From Ciborinia camelliae (taxonomy: Eukaryota; Ascomycota; Leotiomycetes; Helotiales; Sclerotiniaceae): a DNA stretch of 64,000 bases. Below are positions 32,990 to 45,185 of this stretch, one piece after another. Under the pieces are notes generated by a model that worked only from the letters and a program-made list of their open reading frames with translations, was not told the DNA's origin and ran no database searches. Position numbers and translations under genes: made by a program. The stretch spans positions 2,070,166 through 2,134,165 of the forward strand of contig JANPYM010000005.1 of NCBI GenBank assembly GCA_025890175.1. The letters run 5' to 3'. Each line of letters starts with the position of its first letter. Within the stretch, counting starts at the first letter, position 1.

Positions 32990-35886
32990 GTGTGTTTTTA
33001 AGGTTGATTGAATACGTTAGTGTTGAAGCATGGATATTCATATGATGAATTATATTGGGCTGAACAATAAACAGTCAAGGTCGAAGTTGTCAAGGGGTTC
33101 TAGATATGTATAACGGCGCAGCATGTCTACGTACTACCGGGGGTTCCAAATGGCGATAAATAACAGTTGACGACGTATATATACTGTCTGTATTGTTGGT
33201 ATGCCGAGTGTAATAGTTGAATAAGCTAACAGGGACGGAGTACAAACGCAGGAGAATGTTTAACTACCTAGATAGATATTAAACCCAATCACTCTCCAGT
33301 CTATCAAATGTGAGAATCTTGATTGGAAATACCATTTGCATGTGTGAGATCCCAGGTCAAAACAAAATGTAGTAGACAAGCATAGCAGCATAACAGCACA
33401 GCTAGCCAACAGTTAACTTCAGATATGCAAGAATCAATCAAAATAGATCAAAGAAAAGTCTCAAAGGGTATACATAATAATAGTAAATCCACGATCCATA
33501 CCTAGGTAGGTACCTATTATTAGGTAGGTACGTAGGTAGGTACCTCAAGGCCCGCACTAATTACGGATTTTTTCTAGAAAAAAATAAACAACTTTGCCAA
33601 CCAACCCAACCACTGGCAGCATACTGTGCCGTGCACTAGATAGACTAGACACCCGGGCTGCATGCTAAACTCCGACGATTTCGCTTTTCAAGACATGACA
33701 TGACATTTCCGACCCAGCTTCCTGTCTTTTCCGGTCTAGACCCACTCTCTCAAAATAACTACCTACCGAAGGATCATCTAACCGAATCGAGAGTTTAGTT
33801 TTGGGGACCGGAATTTTGCTAGGGATTATTATAATTATAATTTATATAAAAAGGGGGGAAGGGGGAGGGGGAGGGGGTTAAGGATATACTGTATGTATAC
33901 CTCTTCTCCACGTGAAATGCAATGGGGCTGAAGAATTTTATCTTTTAATACCTACCTAGGTAGGGGATATACGTATAGAGAGGTTCTGCTGTATGTGAAT
34001 TTTGGGATGGAGAATCGTATCACGATTCTATAGTGAGTATGTTGTACGACTTACTTACAAACAAATTGGTGATAGAACGTGCGTAATTGATGCTCGCTGA
34101 TACAGGCCTCCTCTCCCTTATTCATCCTACTTTCCTGTTCGTATTATATGTGCCGTGTTATATTCATTGTATCTACTACATCACATCTCAACTCCTCCAT
34201 CAACATTCTCGATTCCCTCCCAGTATTCCTATTCTCCAGGAAACAATCAGATTACTGCAGTAAGTAATGCTCTCCAGCCAGAATCCCAAGTCAACAAACA
34301 CCACCACCAAGTTTCACAATGCGAAACTCCAACGATTTTGCCCTAAAAACCCCAGTCCATGTAGCTAGCGACCTATGTGTCAACTTTCAAATCAAGTAGT
34401 ACACCATCTGATTCTCGGAAACATATCCGGATGGAACCTGGGTACATGGTATGTATATGTATATTCCTCATCGGGACTCCGTACTCCGTACCAAGTCCCC
34501 AACTGCCGGCTCCAGGATTCCCATTTCCTTCACCATCTATCTAGGTACCTCCCTAGTTCGTTCATCTCATCTCATCCAGATTCCACCGATGTTCCTCCCA
34601 CTGCCGGGGCTAAGAGCATAGCATAGCATAGCATAGCATCCATAGCAGAGGCATAGAGTTACAAACCTTAATCCTCGGTACCAACTTTCCATCCTCACAC
34701 TCCATCCCTACCTAGTACATACAAAGATGCTTCCCGGAAGCCCCAGCCGGTAGTCGTGAGTCGGTAGTCGGTAGTTGGGATGCATGGATACCATACCATA
34801 CCATACCATACATACGGTAGGTACCCCCTATATGTCTCACACAAATCACGAATGGCAATCCGGAAATTCCACGGAGATTCTGGGTTTAACCCAACCCAAC
34901 CTAAGCATGGGCTTGGCGGGCGCGCCGAAGGACGGTCCACGCCAAGAATGTATCCATTTATAACTTCGCAGTGCCGATGCCGTTGATGAATAAGGTTGTA
35001 ATGAGGGCTGTGGGCTAATATAGTAAGTATACTACATAGGAAGGAACATGAGATCGCGATGTCTCGGAGAGTGGAGGTAGATGAAAGGAAAACAAGTACC
35101 GACCCCGTAGTACAAGTTACCACCCAATAAATAGATAGATAGAATAGATAAAATAGGAAGAATAATATTAATATTAAAAAACCTCTCGTATGTTTCGAAG
35201 AGTGGAACTAGGTAGGTAGGTAGGTATTGACTATTATAGAATAAATACAATGTCTAGGGACTCGGGAGCTATCAGGTATAATATATCGAGATATCCATAT
35301 GCAATTCCTCCTTTCATATCCATCTATATCCATAGGTACCAATCCCCGCTTTCAAGAATTACGCCCCGCCGAAATTTAATAATATATATAAAGTCCTGTC
35401 TCTAAACTGGCTGTAAGTATATCCCACCACTCACTTGGTAGATAGATGCACCGCAAGTATACATTATCGTATCTTCCTCGTACAACATACAACATACAAT
35501 TCTCAACAATCTACTTTCGTATATCATATCATCTCATCTCATATCATCAACCACATACAAACAATACCTACCTACTAACCACTGTGAGTTCGGGTCTCCC
35601 AGCGAGGTGCAATGCGCCGTTTCACATGAGTTATGAACAAGACAGACCAGAAGATAATAGTAATGCAATTTGATTTATTTCTGTACTCGAAACATACAGT
35701 TTTGATACAGGAAAGCCAACGTAAAAAGGAATGACCGAATGGAGAAAGGAAACCAAATACCCCACCCATACTTACATGCTATCCCCTAGGCCCAAGGCCA
35801 AGGTTTTTTTTCCAGTCCTCTGCACACCTATATGCATGTGCCCCCCTCTATTTACCCACCCATCCACCTTCACTCCTTCCCATCCC
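32990..35886. other. 2.9-kb gene-poor region
   Basis: No credible gene. CCTA/TAGG clusters lie at 33500-33545, 33950-33965, 34541-34556 and 35210-35226. A G-run is at 33850-33880. A gcata repeat is at 34616-34639 and a taccataccatacca repeat at 34787-34811. A tatcatatcatctcatctcatatcatc stretch lies near 35523-35549. The short frames on both strands lack protein-like character. Confidence 0.55.
34616..34639. repeat. (GCATA)n pentanucleotide repeat
   Basis: About five tandem copies of gcata in the gene-poor 33-35.9 kb region. Confidence 0.9.
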
Positions 35887-38724
35887 TTAATCATCCCACA
35901 AATCCTCTGTTTTCACATACCTCTCACTCTCCAACGCGACGTCCAACTCCTCATCCATACACTCCAATAGACCCTTCCCACAACTTTCTTCAATCTCCTG
36001 CCCATCCTTGCCTATCAACACCGCCAAATTCTCATTCAGCGAATTTTTCAAATGTCCTATACGATGAAACCTTGTACTACAAATCGCGAGCCATCTAACT
36101 TTAAACGCGCCCGCACTTTCCCAGTTGATGGAATTTTGCCACGAGGGAACTTCGATCGATCCAGGAAGGGATTCCATGCGTGCCTAGATTGTGATAGTGT
36201 GATGAGTTTTACGTAGGTGGGCGAGGGACAGGAGGATACACTCACATAACCTTGGAAAGCTCGACTTTTGTTGATGGAAAAGACGAGGATCACGTTTTTG
36301 CACGTCTCGAAGGCTTCTTTGAAGATAGGACCGTTTTGTGCCTGGGTGGTCCATATGCCCTGGTGCACATTAGTCGAACTCATCTCGATGAGTTGTGAAA
36401 TTTAGTTGACTTACGTCTTCTATACATTTAAGAACATTCTCCTCGTTGAAGGATTTTACTATAAAGTATCTTGTATCTGAAAGTGTTAGCATGTGACATT
36501 CAAAACTTCTTCTAGGAATTCTATAGATATTGGCGGACACTCGTCACTCAACTTCACAGCAAAAACAATAGTGATTTTGATTGTATCTGTTTTTAAATTG
36601 ATTGCATGGGTATCAAGAAAGTGCTACTAAAGCAACCTCTAATGACTTGAAAAAGAATAGCATGTTCGAATAAGATGAGTGATTTTCACTGACCACCTTT
36701 CCCGCCTCGATCAAAACCCTTCGGATCTTTATAAGGCTTGCCAAGTGCATTTCGCGATCCAAAACCAGCTTCACTTCTTGACTCATGTGATCCCCAGTCA
36801 CCACGGCCTCTTCCTCGACCTCGACCTCGGTAATTTGGATCGAACGCCTTTCCTCTATAACTTCCATGTACTTCATATGCGCGACGTCCACCTGAACCTG
36901 CGTCATAAGATCTTTCGCGTGCAGGGGGTCTGTTCTCGTAGGCCCTTAAACCAGGGGACACTTCGCGATCATTACTGCGGCTTCGACCACGATTACGAGA
37001 CTCTTCAAAGTGGGAACGACCTCCACGATCACCATTTGCCCGGCGAGAGGAATCATAGTCGGCCGAGATCTGTCGACGGCGATATTCATGATCTCGATCC
37101 TCAAGGCGAGCTGATTTTCCATAGTTTGCCTCTTCTTGGGGGTCTTGGACTTCACTGTAATTGCGCTTGTTAGATGTAACTCGATCACGAAGATCTGTAG
37201 ATTCCGTTGCCGCTGGGGCATTCTGGGGTTGCATAATCAAGCCGGTCATCAAGCTTCCCATGTTATATTTTACAAGACTTTGATTGTCCTGTATACCTGC
37301 CAAAAGTTGCGCTTTTTGAGTCTCCAATTCCTTTAGGGCTCGTGCAGTTTTTAATACCTTAGTTCTATGTGTTGTATCGTGATATAGAGTCAGGTCCAAC
37401 CAGTCTCTCAAGTCAACATCATGTGATAAGACTTGTGTCAATGTTGACGGCTTAGATTCTCGAACAGGTTTGGGGTCTTCCTTAGCAACTTCGGGACGGC
37501 GATAGTCATCATTTTGTTCACGAGAAAATTTGCGTGGGTGATGCTTTTTGTCGGCATCTTGGTGCGACTTCTTTTCATGTCTGTGATCGGCGTTGGATTT
37601 TCTCTCTGGTCGAAAATCGCCCTCCTCTCTTCTCTCTTCTCGATAGCGAGGAGGGTCGGGTCTTGATGGCTGTGTTGGTGCAGGGCGTCGAGCCAAGGGG
37701 CCTGGCTCTTCGAGCTTTACACGAGGATAAGGTGGCGGAGCTGTTCGATCATCTTCAGGTTTCAGAGACTTCTCATTAACGTTAGCCGGTTTTGTAGTGA
37801 TCTTATTCCCTTTTGGCTCTGTGGGCGGAAGCTTCTTGGGAGTAGGCTCATCTAATATCTCTCCTTCTGACATCGATCCATTCCTAACATTCCTAGTTTC
37901 GCGCTCTGCTGGAGTGCCATTACTAACCCGATCATTATTGTTGTGGAATTTGGTTATTCTTGTAGGGCTTCCCAAGAAAACATCTTGGGACTTCGCAGAT
38001 AGAATGGAGGTGTTGATATGGGCAGCTTTTTTGGAGGTGCCATTTCCTGCCTCTTGGCACATTTTTGGTTCTGTTATTGGCTTGGTTTCGGAATAATCTG
38101 AAATCAGATCATTTATCTCTTTTTCACGGCGTAGGTGTTCGTCAACATCTATCCCCAGAGAAGGACTCTTATTAGGGGATTGCTGCAATGAGCTGGATGG
38201 CTCTATCACAGTTATTTGTTTTGCCGGTGCAGAAACTGGTGGGGTAGCTGAGTTGGCTCGGCCTTCCTTTCCCTTCATCAATCTTGCTCTTAATTCTGCA
38301 GTTTTGGCAGCAAGCTGTTCTTTTGTCGGAGTAGGGGTAGCAGGAGGTGCACTAATATTAGTTGAGTTCAATTGAGGTGAGAACTGAGTAAATAGGTAGA
38401 GGTTAGCCGTATGCGCTTGTCCTCCAAAGTCAGAAGTAAAAATCTACATCTGTCCCAAGCACTTACTGGTGGATTGGGAGTAATAAATTGATTTTGTGCG
38501 AAAGCTGCCTGGTTGTACATGGGAAGTTCAGGAGAAAAACCATTAAAACCATCGATATGCATCTCATCGTACTGCAGCATATTTGGCTGTTGAAAGAAAT
38601 TGGGGCCTTGGCCACCCACAGCAAAGGGAGATGGTCCTGGTGTAGTAGCAGATAGTTCATCTTGATTAAAGTTGTTTGGTTGATATTGCCCATTACTTGG
38701 GAACCCGTTATTTGTTGGCCACAT
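35887..38724 (-). CDS. YTH-domain RNA-binding protein (m6A reader)
   Basis: Minus-strand exons 38724..38467, 38383..36694, 36476..36415, 36359..36246, 36183..35887; 806 aa. Residues 1-86 are Asn/Gln/Pro-rich. A long, low-complexity, charged region follows, starting with TKEQLAAKTAELRARLMKGK and including KLEEPGPLARRPAPTQPSRP. It contains a Lys/Glu helix (LKELETQKAQLLAGIQDNQ) and ends with an Arg/Gly-rich stretch (YRGRGRGRGRGDWG). The YTH domain is at about 650-780: RYFIVKSFNEENVLKCIED, GIWTTQAQNGPIFKEAFE, VFSINKSRAFQGYARM, then PSWQNSINWESAGAFKVRW. The Trp of GIWTTQ and of INWES match the aromatic cage that reads N6-methyladenosine. Likely a nuclear, DC1-like reader acting in RNA processing. 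The second-intron donor is ambiguous (GTCAGT at 36693 or GTGGTC three bases earlier), changing one Gly. Confidence 0.9.
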
Positions 38725-39842
38725 GGCTGTGACAAGATTTTGTTAGGTTGAGTATTATGTTGTGTCCAAAGGTTGGTCGATATGCCAGATCGAAGAATTA
38801 GATTTTCTCTTTCTCAAGTTCTCTTGTACAGGAACCTGAATAGGTATTAAAAGATTGATAAGAGTGAATATTCACACTGAATGACTGTACTGTATTGTGG
38901 TGTGGTATGGTATGGTATGATGTGGTTTGAATTTAGATATTTGTAGTACTTGTTATTTGTACTTTTGAAAAATCATATCATGATGAAATAGTTTGATAAA
39001 CGGTGACTTTTTCTTGAATTTTGGTATTTGAAAGATCTCTTCAGAAGCCTTTTATCATTTATAAAAAGGATTCTTCTGAAGGACAAGTAAAAGAAAGAGT
39101 TGAAGAATATAATGTATGCGATGTGATGTTTGTTTATTTTAATGCAGAATATGAAGTTGTAAGGTTGTAAGATTGTGAGGTTGTCAGGTTGTAAGGTAAG
39201 GGTTTAAAGTGCAAAATGCAAGTGATGTGAAGCATGGTCACCTACACCTCCCTAGGTAGGTATGGTCTTGTTGGCCTCGGTAAGCTGATTGGATTGGATT
39301 GGGTTGGGTTGCAGATACTTGGATCAAACTAGTAAAGCTTTCTTTTATTATCAGGCGGTTAATCAATAGATTCAATAGATTCAAGATTCAATAATAGACA
39401 AGAGGAGGTAGGTAGGTAGGTATCGGCAGGTCTATTCTCTTTCACACTCTTCCCTTTACCCGATTCGTCAAAAAAATCATAACGCTGTTGATACCTAGGT
39501 ACCTAGATGTAGGTAGGTATTCAGTAGGTCGGATAGAAATCATGCAGGTTTCCTATTGTCATACTTAGGTTGGGTGATTCGTTTTATTTTCTTATTCTTT
39601 CTTTTATTCTCAAAGTAAGGAACATGAGAATTGCAGGTGGTCTGGATAGAATAGATACAATACACCGAAGCAATAGTAATAAAAAAGTGAGTACACAATT
39701 AGCCTCTAGCCTATCAGAAAATCCATCACTTTCTTTTTCTTTTTCTTTTCATACCTATGTTCTCATAAGGTAAAGTACCAACAGTACCAACAACATCCCA
39801 ACGTTTGAGAGTCCCAACTGTTGTTTCCATCTTATGCATTCA
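38725..39842. other. YTH promoter and GPI18 3' flank
   Basis: No gene seen. It contains a ggtatggtatggtatg repeat (38900-38920), tgtaaggttgtaag repeats (39150-39197) and CCTA/TAGG palindromes at 39248-39260, 39406-39421 and 39490-39519. Confidence 0.5.
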
Positions 39843-41325
39843 TTATGCAGGTGGTAAGAATGATGAGAATAAGCCACCCTGGATACCGGCATATATTATC
39901 ATGAATCTTCCAACCATGGTGACTGTTGGTCCATTTCCTTTCCCAACCAAAGCCGCCATATACCATAAATATACTGGATAAGATGACGATATCCTTGTGA
40001 TGATCTGAACATGACCGCTAGTTACCGTGTATACTGTGAGAAGCAATTGTGAGAGCGCTAGATTCCGGATAATCTGAACTTTATCGCCATGTTCGATCCT
40101 ATCGATTGGTGGCCTATCGATTGGTGGCCTATCGATTGGTGGCCTGGTTTCTTTCTTAGGGGAAACCGAAATTTGCGGGAGGTGAGAATCCCGTACACCC
40201 CAGTTGCTAGATACGCCTAGTATTGTGATCATAGGCATTGCAAGTAGAAATAGAGGGATATTCGAAAGCGTCCAATAGTTGAATAGCCCGTTGTTCCTGG
40301 TAAATGTTAGATATGTTTCATCTTAACCTAGCCAAACAGAAGATTGACATACCAGTAATAGCCTTGCACAAAAGTATATATACTTGGTATGGTATGTGTA
40401 CACCATATTCTTGGACTCTCGACATCTATTGCCCCACAGTACTCCTGATATGCGAGATACTGTGGTATGAGAAAGCCCATTCCGACACATATGCCTCCCA
40501 AACCAGTGATGATGAGGCGACGGATGGTGGTTATATTGAACCCATTACCCAAACTGATGAAAGTTCTGAATGCTTCTTCAAGGAGGAGGAGTCCATTGAG
40601 CAATGCATTACTTCTGAAAGTAACAGCAACTCCGAATATTATGCCAGAAATGAGAATAAGGACATCGTGACCTAGAGCTCTGTTGCTCGCTCCAGACCCG
40701 AAACTTTTCGTGAAAAGGATTACCCCCAAAAAGGTCAATAGAGCACAAGAACTCTCAGCAAATGGAGCAGACAGAAATATGCCAGCTGGTGATATGATGT
40801 ACAGAAGAGCTGTGATCAATGCAAATCTCTTCGTGAGGAAGAGTCTCAAGGTCAGGCTATAGAGGACGAGAACCGAAAGTAGATGAGAGATATGAGCAAG
40901 TAGAATCCCCACCAACCCCTCCAATCCATCATAGTGGGGTATTCCAAGATATACAAGCCCTATCTTGGTCAACGACGCTTACCAGAGTAGTTGGTACAGT
41001 ACTTACCCATGGTGATAAATTTTATCATGCGGGAGAAACCCCACCCAAACGCCCATTCTTGTTCATAGAGATATCCGCGATTTGACACGCGCACGAAGTA
41101 TATTGCATCCCATCTTACCAACTTGCCGACGAGGTACCGCACTGCCGATGGTAATTTCTTCTTTCCAATCGATTGCAGACTCGACAATAAGAGGCTGGTA
41201 GATGTGTCATAGCCTGGGCCTGGACTACAAGCTGCAGTCAGTAGAAACGAGATTTTCCAGAGCGTGAAACACAATATCAAGGTACGGACTGGTGCTTCAA
41301 GCGGATAAAGATATATCGAAGCCAT
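39843..41325 (-). CDS. GPI18: GPI mannosyltransferase 2 (PIG-V family)
   Basis: Minus-strand exons 41325..41007, 40959..40353, 40296..39843; 459 aa. A polytopic ER membrane protein with about 8-10 hydrophobic segments. Family landmarks: an N-terminal membrane segment, the lumenal LVRWDAIYFVRVSNRGYLYEQEWAFGWG loop (Trp-Asp and Glu-x-x-x-Ala-Phe) across residues 66-97, ISPAGIFLSAPFAESSCALL, FRSNALLNG, and VQGYYWNNGLFNYWTLSNIPLF restored over the second intron. Known role: adds the second alpha-1,6-mannose to the GPI precursor, in a complex with PGA1 in yeast. Odd: a perfect threefold PPIDR repeat (DNA 40101-40145, three 15-bp copies) in the loop before the last membrane segments, probably neutral slippage. 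Introns are 47 and 56 nt. Divergent from the conserved gene at 43.3 kb. Confidence 0.93.
40101..40145. repeat. In-frame 15-bp tandem repeat in GPI18
   Basis: Three exact copies of atcgattggtggcct, coding PPIDR three times on the minus strand. Confidence 0.95.
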
Positions 41326-43343
41326 GGTGACTGGTGACAGGTGACAGGTGACATTGAGGTTTCGGCAGTTGGGTTCAGCCCTTTGGAGAACGCATCGAAT
41401 TGTATTCCTCGTTTGTTCTTCACAGGGGTCACGATAAGATTAGGGGGCGGTGAAGAGAGGTGCACATCAATCCAATTGTACTATTCATTACCCGAAGGAT
41501 TGATGAATGGATGATTGATGAATGAATGGATGAATGATGATTGATGCCGTGTCCACTGTCAACCTTGTATGTTTATGGATCTTGCCTGGTTCAAAAATTT
41601 TAACAGATATATTAAGGACCCAAGATTTCAGGTCGAGACTCGAGTTACGCGAAGTTCTACCAGACTTATACAGACAAGTTACAACTTACAACCTTGGAAG
41701 TTGGAACGTGGGAGAAAATATTGATCACAGGTTTTAATCAGGCTAATCGAAAGCTTCTTAGTATTCGATAAGGACCTAGAGAGGTAAGATACCAAGCACC
41801 TCGGCGACATGGCATGGATGGAGGGGAGGAGTGGTTAAGTACTAGGTAGGTAGGTACTGTGACTATTGGATTGTCCACATCGTTCCAAGAATCGAGGGAT
41901 ATAGGTAGTCTTATAGGTCGGCATCTAATAATGATATCTAGGTCTGGTAAGTAAACTGAAGTAAAAGTAGGTAGATACAGTAGGTAGGTATGTATCTAGT
42001 TCTTCTAATCTGGTGATTGAAATCAAGACATCCATATTAATAATAAGACCCCTGGGCCTGATCTTTGAAGCAACTAATGAACTAATGATTAATTTCGTAC
42101 GTATTTCGTATTTTCGTATTTGGTTTCGTATTGTCGTATTTTTGGACTCAATCCGAACAAACCGAAAATTTCTTGGTACTGTGAGTCTTGTAAGTTGTAT
42201 CACCTGCAAGTTGCAAACCTCATTTTCTCCAGCTGCCACGAACCCTGGACCATCTTCCTAGCTCCAGGTTCCAAGTCCCAATGATTGATTCTTCGTTCAT
42301 CGAGGTCAATTGTGAATGTTAAGACTTATTATTCTGTTTGCTCTGAAAATTGTATGCGGTTGTGTGGAGAGGGGGGTATCAAACAAATTGATGGTTTTGA
42401 TGGAAAGAAAGTAATAATCCGGGAAATCTTTGGAGAGACCTATGAGGAGAGGTGAGGAGTGGTGAGGTGTGGTGTGGTGTGGTGTGGATCTGGTTCTTAA
42501 GGTTATTCTGCCCAGCGCCTCGGAGTCTTGGAGAGACCAAAATCCGCCAGGGGGGGTTAAAAGGTAGTTGTATGCAGCATCGGCTGATCGGTGATCATTA
42601 AAGGGATGGGACTCGCGAGCGACGCGCGAGCGAGTACACTATTTGTTGTCGGGCATTTCAGAAACATGCAAATATATTACAGAGTACTCCAGCTAAGGTA
42701 AATTCATCCAAAGTTCCAAACCCGGTCTTCCTCCCGTTGGAACTCCACCTCCACCTCATCCTAGTTTATTTATATTCAAGGGATTGAAATCTTCTCACAC
42801 TTTCCTCACTCCCTCGACTCTCAAAGGTTACCCACCCAGTTCCTAGCCAACTCATCCATACCTACATATCTTAGACGTTATTGCTGACATTCAGCCCTCT
42901 TTCATCGCTTCTTCCAAATTCTACGCCGCTGTGCAGGATTTGCTGACAGTATCAAATAATGATGACTGCGTGAATATCTCTCTCCAGCTTGTGTTGCACA
43001 ACCCATCTTGAGCCTCCAGCGAACGTCGACCACAAGCTTCTCTAATACAAAGTCTTTCCCGCAAGTTATTATTACACCTGTGCGAACTTGAAAATAAACC
43101 ATATCGACATCGTCTGGCTCTCACGGTTGGGTCAATTCATTTTCTTGGCTTCATATATATTTTCTTCTACCCTTTTCTCCGTCGGCCCTACGAGTGCTGC
43201 TCCTTCCATGCATACGGAGATCGTCGAATCCAATAACATCCTCAAACTTTCGAAGTTTCTCAGACCTCTCAAAGTAACTCCACAGTCGCGGATACCTTCG
43301 TACACGAGGACGTCCCATTGCTGGGACGTCCCTTCTCATCAAT
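41326..43343. other. Divergent 2-kb intergenic region
   Basis: GPI18 promoter and the promoter plus long leader of the 43,344 gene. It has gatgaatgaatgg repeats (41500-41535), TAGG runs (41841-41858, 41968-41995), a ggtgtggtgtggtgtgg repeat (42461-42485) and a cgcgagcgacgcgcgagcgag stretch (42613-42633). Several ATGs precede the gene start between 42780 and 43343, so upstream ORFs are likely if the leader is unspliced. Confidence 0.5.
43308..43331. promoter_or_regulatory. Doubled GGACGTCCC palindrome / hairpin before a start codon
   Basis: ggacgtccc (43308-43316), six bases, then gggacgtcc (43323-43331), ending 12 nt before the ATG at 43344. In RNA this is a perfect 9-bp GC-rich stem with a 6-nt loop. 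In DNA each arm is itself a GACGTC-centred palindrome, resembling ATF/CREB-type bZIP sites. Either reading suggests control of the downstream gene; neither is proved. Confidence 0.55.
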
Positions 43344-45185
43344 ATGCTTTTACATTCAGCAGCCGGCATGCATAATCATGAGTACTCGCATTCTTCCCTT
43401 CCTGCTCGGCCACGCAGCGATTTTATGCCTAGAAGATCACCTTTGAATAGATCATCCTTTTCGAGTCCCAGCCCAGAAATATATACAACTCATGAAACTC
43501 CAATACCAGCTTTATTAACTGAAAGCTCAAGAGCATTATCTGAATATATACCTCGCAAATTAGAACATCAACAGACCCATACTGTTCGATTTCAAGAACC
43601 TGAAACGGATACAATGAGTGAAGATGGCAGATCGGTTGCGAACTCCGAAGGAAGCCGGACAACGAATGGGGGAAGGCGACGCAGGAGATCTTCGAAAGCT
43701 AGCACAGCATTCCGCCTAGCGCATCCAGCTCCGACTTTAACCCACAAGCAACGGTTACTGAATATTCGCCCGAAATTGCTAATGCAATTGCAGTTGTTGT
43801 CGTTTGATAAAAGGCCCAAGCCAACACTGGATGTCCTCCCTTCGACTGTCGTTGCCTCCAGATTCGTCAAAAGATTCCCTCGAATGTTTAGAGGAAAGGG
43901 GGAATTAGGAGCAAACGATATTATGATTGTGAGGAGCGAAGAATATGATAAACTGGATCAGTCCATGGATGACACGGATTCTGATGAGGAGGGATTCTCA
44001 AATAGAGATCTTATTGCGGTTATTTGCCAAATGCCTAGAGATGAAGGAGGCTTGCAAGGAAAAGCCGAAATCGTTCTAGGCGATGGTTCTGTGTGGTTAG
44101 CAAGCCCGTTACCAAACGGAGCTTACGAAATGACCAAGTTTGACGAATGCGGGGAAAAATTAACTACTGTTCGATGGGTGAAAAGAGCAGGGCACCACCA
44201 CAATATTTCCGATCCACCTAACAACGATGCCAAGTTCAGTTTTAGTGTAATAGATCCAAATTCTCGCCGTCATGCGATCCTGGCAACTATTACTCAAACA
44301 AAATTGGATATTCCGGATTATTATACTTCAGTATCTCCTCCATCTGGGATAGAAACCACCCAGGCACCAGTGAGTGGTGTACCTGGAGAGTTTGATGATG
44401 AGGATGGCGAGACGGACACAATTGTTGAACGAACTCCTCAACTCATGGACGAGACCATGAGAACATTAATTCAAGTCACGGGAATATGGGTTTCTTTACG
44501 TCAAGGCTGGTCTCCTTATTTCAAATACAATGACGCTATAGCTACATTTGGCATGGGAAAATGCCCAAGAAATTCTCTAAATGGAAGAACCAGAGCCTCC
44601 TCATTGACACCAGATCTAATGCGCCCTGCTCCTGTTCTTGGTGCTCTTACTTGCACTCGTTCAAGCACACCAGAATCTACCTTTGGATCTATTGGTGACA
44701 AAATTCTTCGATGTAATCCTACAAAGGCGAATTCTGTCACTACATCTTCGCCACATGATTCGGTTGCATCACCAAGACGGGCCAGAGCCACCTCAACCGG
44801 TGCCGCATTTATGCAAAGGGCAGCAAGTCGTAAGATAAATACGGTTACGAGCGATAGCGAAGGGGGAGGTATAGCTCAACAGCCCGAAAATGGTGAGAGT
44901 CAGAACGTCAAGGTAGGCAATGCCGCCTCGAACCGTTTTTCTTGTCCTCCTGGGTTGGGTGTCGTTACGTCACCTCCTCCTACACCGACAAAACCTCATC
45001 GAAGGGTAAAGTCTGCTCACATGTTTTCAAGCATGTGCACACAAAATGTAGGCAGTGGAATCATGGATGGCCAAAGCGAAGATATGCATGTAAAAACTTC
45101 TCCAGTAAAGCGGAAGCAAAGTCGATGGAGGTCGTTTATTAATTGTATTCGGCATCGTTCTTCGACTCGTTCTTCTTCGCCATAG
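43344..45185 (+). CDS. Conserved fungal protein of unknown function, Ser-rich
   Basis: Single exon, 613 aa, starting at the first ATG of the frame (MLLHSAAGMHNHEYSHSS). Not assignable to a named family. N-terminus (1-120): Ser/Pro/Arg-rich, with a basic NGGRRRRRSSK patch that could be a nuclear signal. Ordered core about 130-345: NIRPKLLMQLQLLSFDKRPK, PSTVVASRFVKRFPRMFRGK, GANDIMIVRSEEYD, VLGDGSVWLASPLPNGAYE and KLTTVRWVKRAG. These have the look of a conserved globular domain in filamentous fungi, which I recall only as hypothetical proteins. A short helix DETMRTLIQVTGIWVSLRQGWSPYF lies near 375-400. The remainder is Ser/Thr/Pro-rich and ends in a basic RKQSRWRSFINCIRHRSS tail. No membrane segment, signal peptide or enzyme motif is seen. 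Possible membrane-associating basic tail: inference only. Confidence 0.8.
   Translation: MLLHSAAGMHNHEYSHSSLPARPRSDFMPRRSPLNRSSFSSPSPEIYTTHETPIPALLTESSRALSEYIPRKLEHQQTHTVRFQEPETDTMSEDGRSVANSEGSRTTNGGRRRRRSSKASTAFRLAHPAPTLTHKQRLLNIRPKLLMQLQLLSFDKRPKPTLDVLPSTVVASRFVKRFPRMFRGKGELGANDIMIVRSEEYDKLDQSMDDTDSDEEGFSNRDLIAVICQMPRDEGGLQGKAEIVLGDGSVWLASPLPNGAYEMTKFDECGEKLTTVRWVKRAGHHHNISDPPNNDAKFSFSVIDPNSRRHAILATITQTKLDIPDYYTSVSPPSGIETTQAPVSGVPGEFDDEDGETDTIVERTPQLMDETMRTLIQVTGIWVSLRQGWSPYFKYNDAIATFGMGKCPRNSLNGRTRASSLTPDLMRPAPVLGALTCTRSSTPESTFGSIGDKILRCNPTKANSVTTSSPHDSVASPRRARATSTGAAFMQRAASRKINTVTSDSEGGGIAQQPENGESQNVKVGNAASNRFSCPPGLGVVTSPPPTPTKPHRRVKSAHMFSSMCTQNVGSGIMDGQSEDMHVKTSPVKRKQSRWRSFINCIRHRSSTRSSSP

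Noticed and set aside
36679..37173. 164-codon plus-strand open frame
   Set aside because: Antisense to the Arg/Gly-rich region of the YTH gene, where codon composition keeps the opposite strand open.
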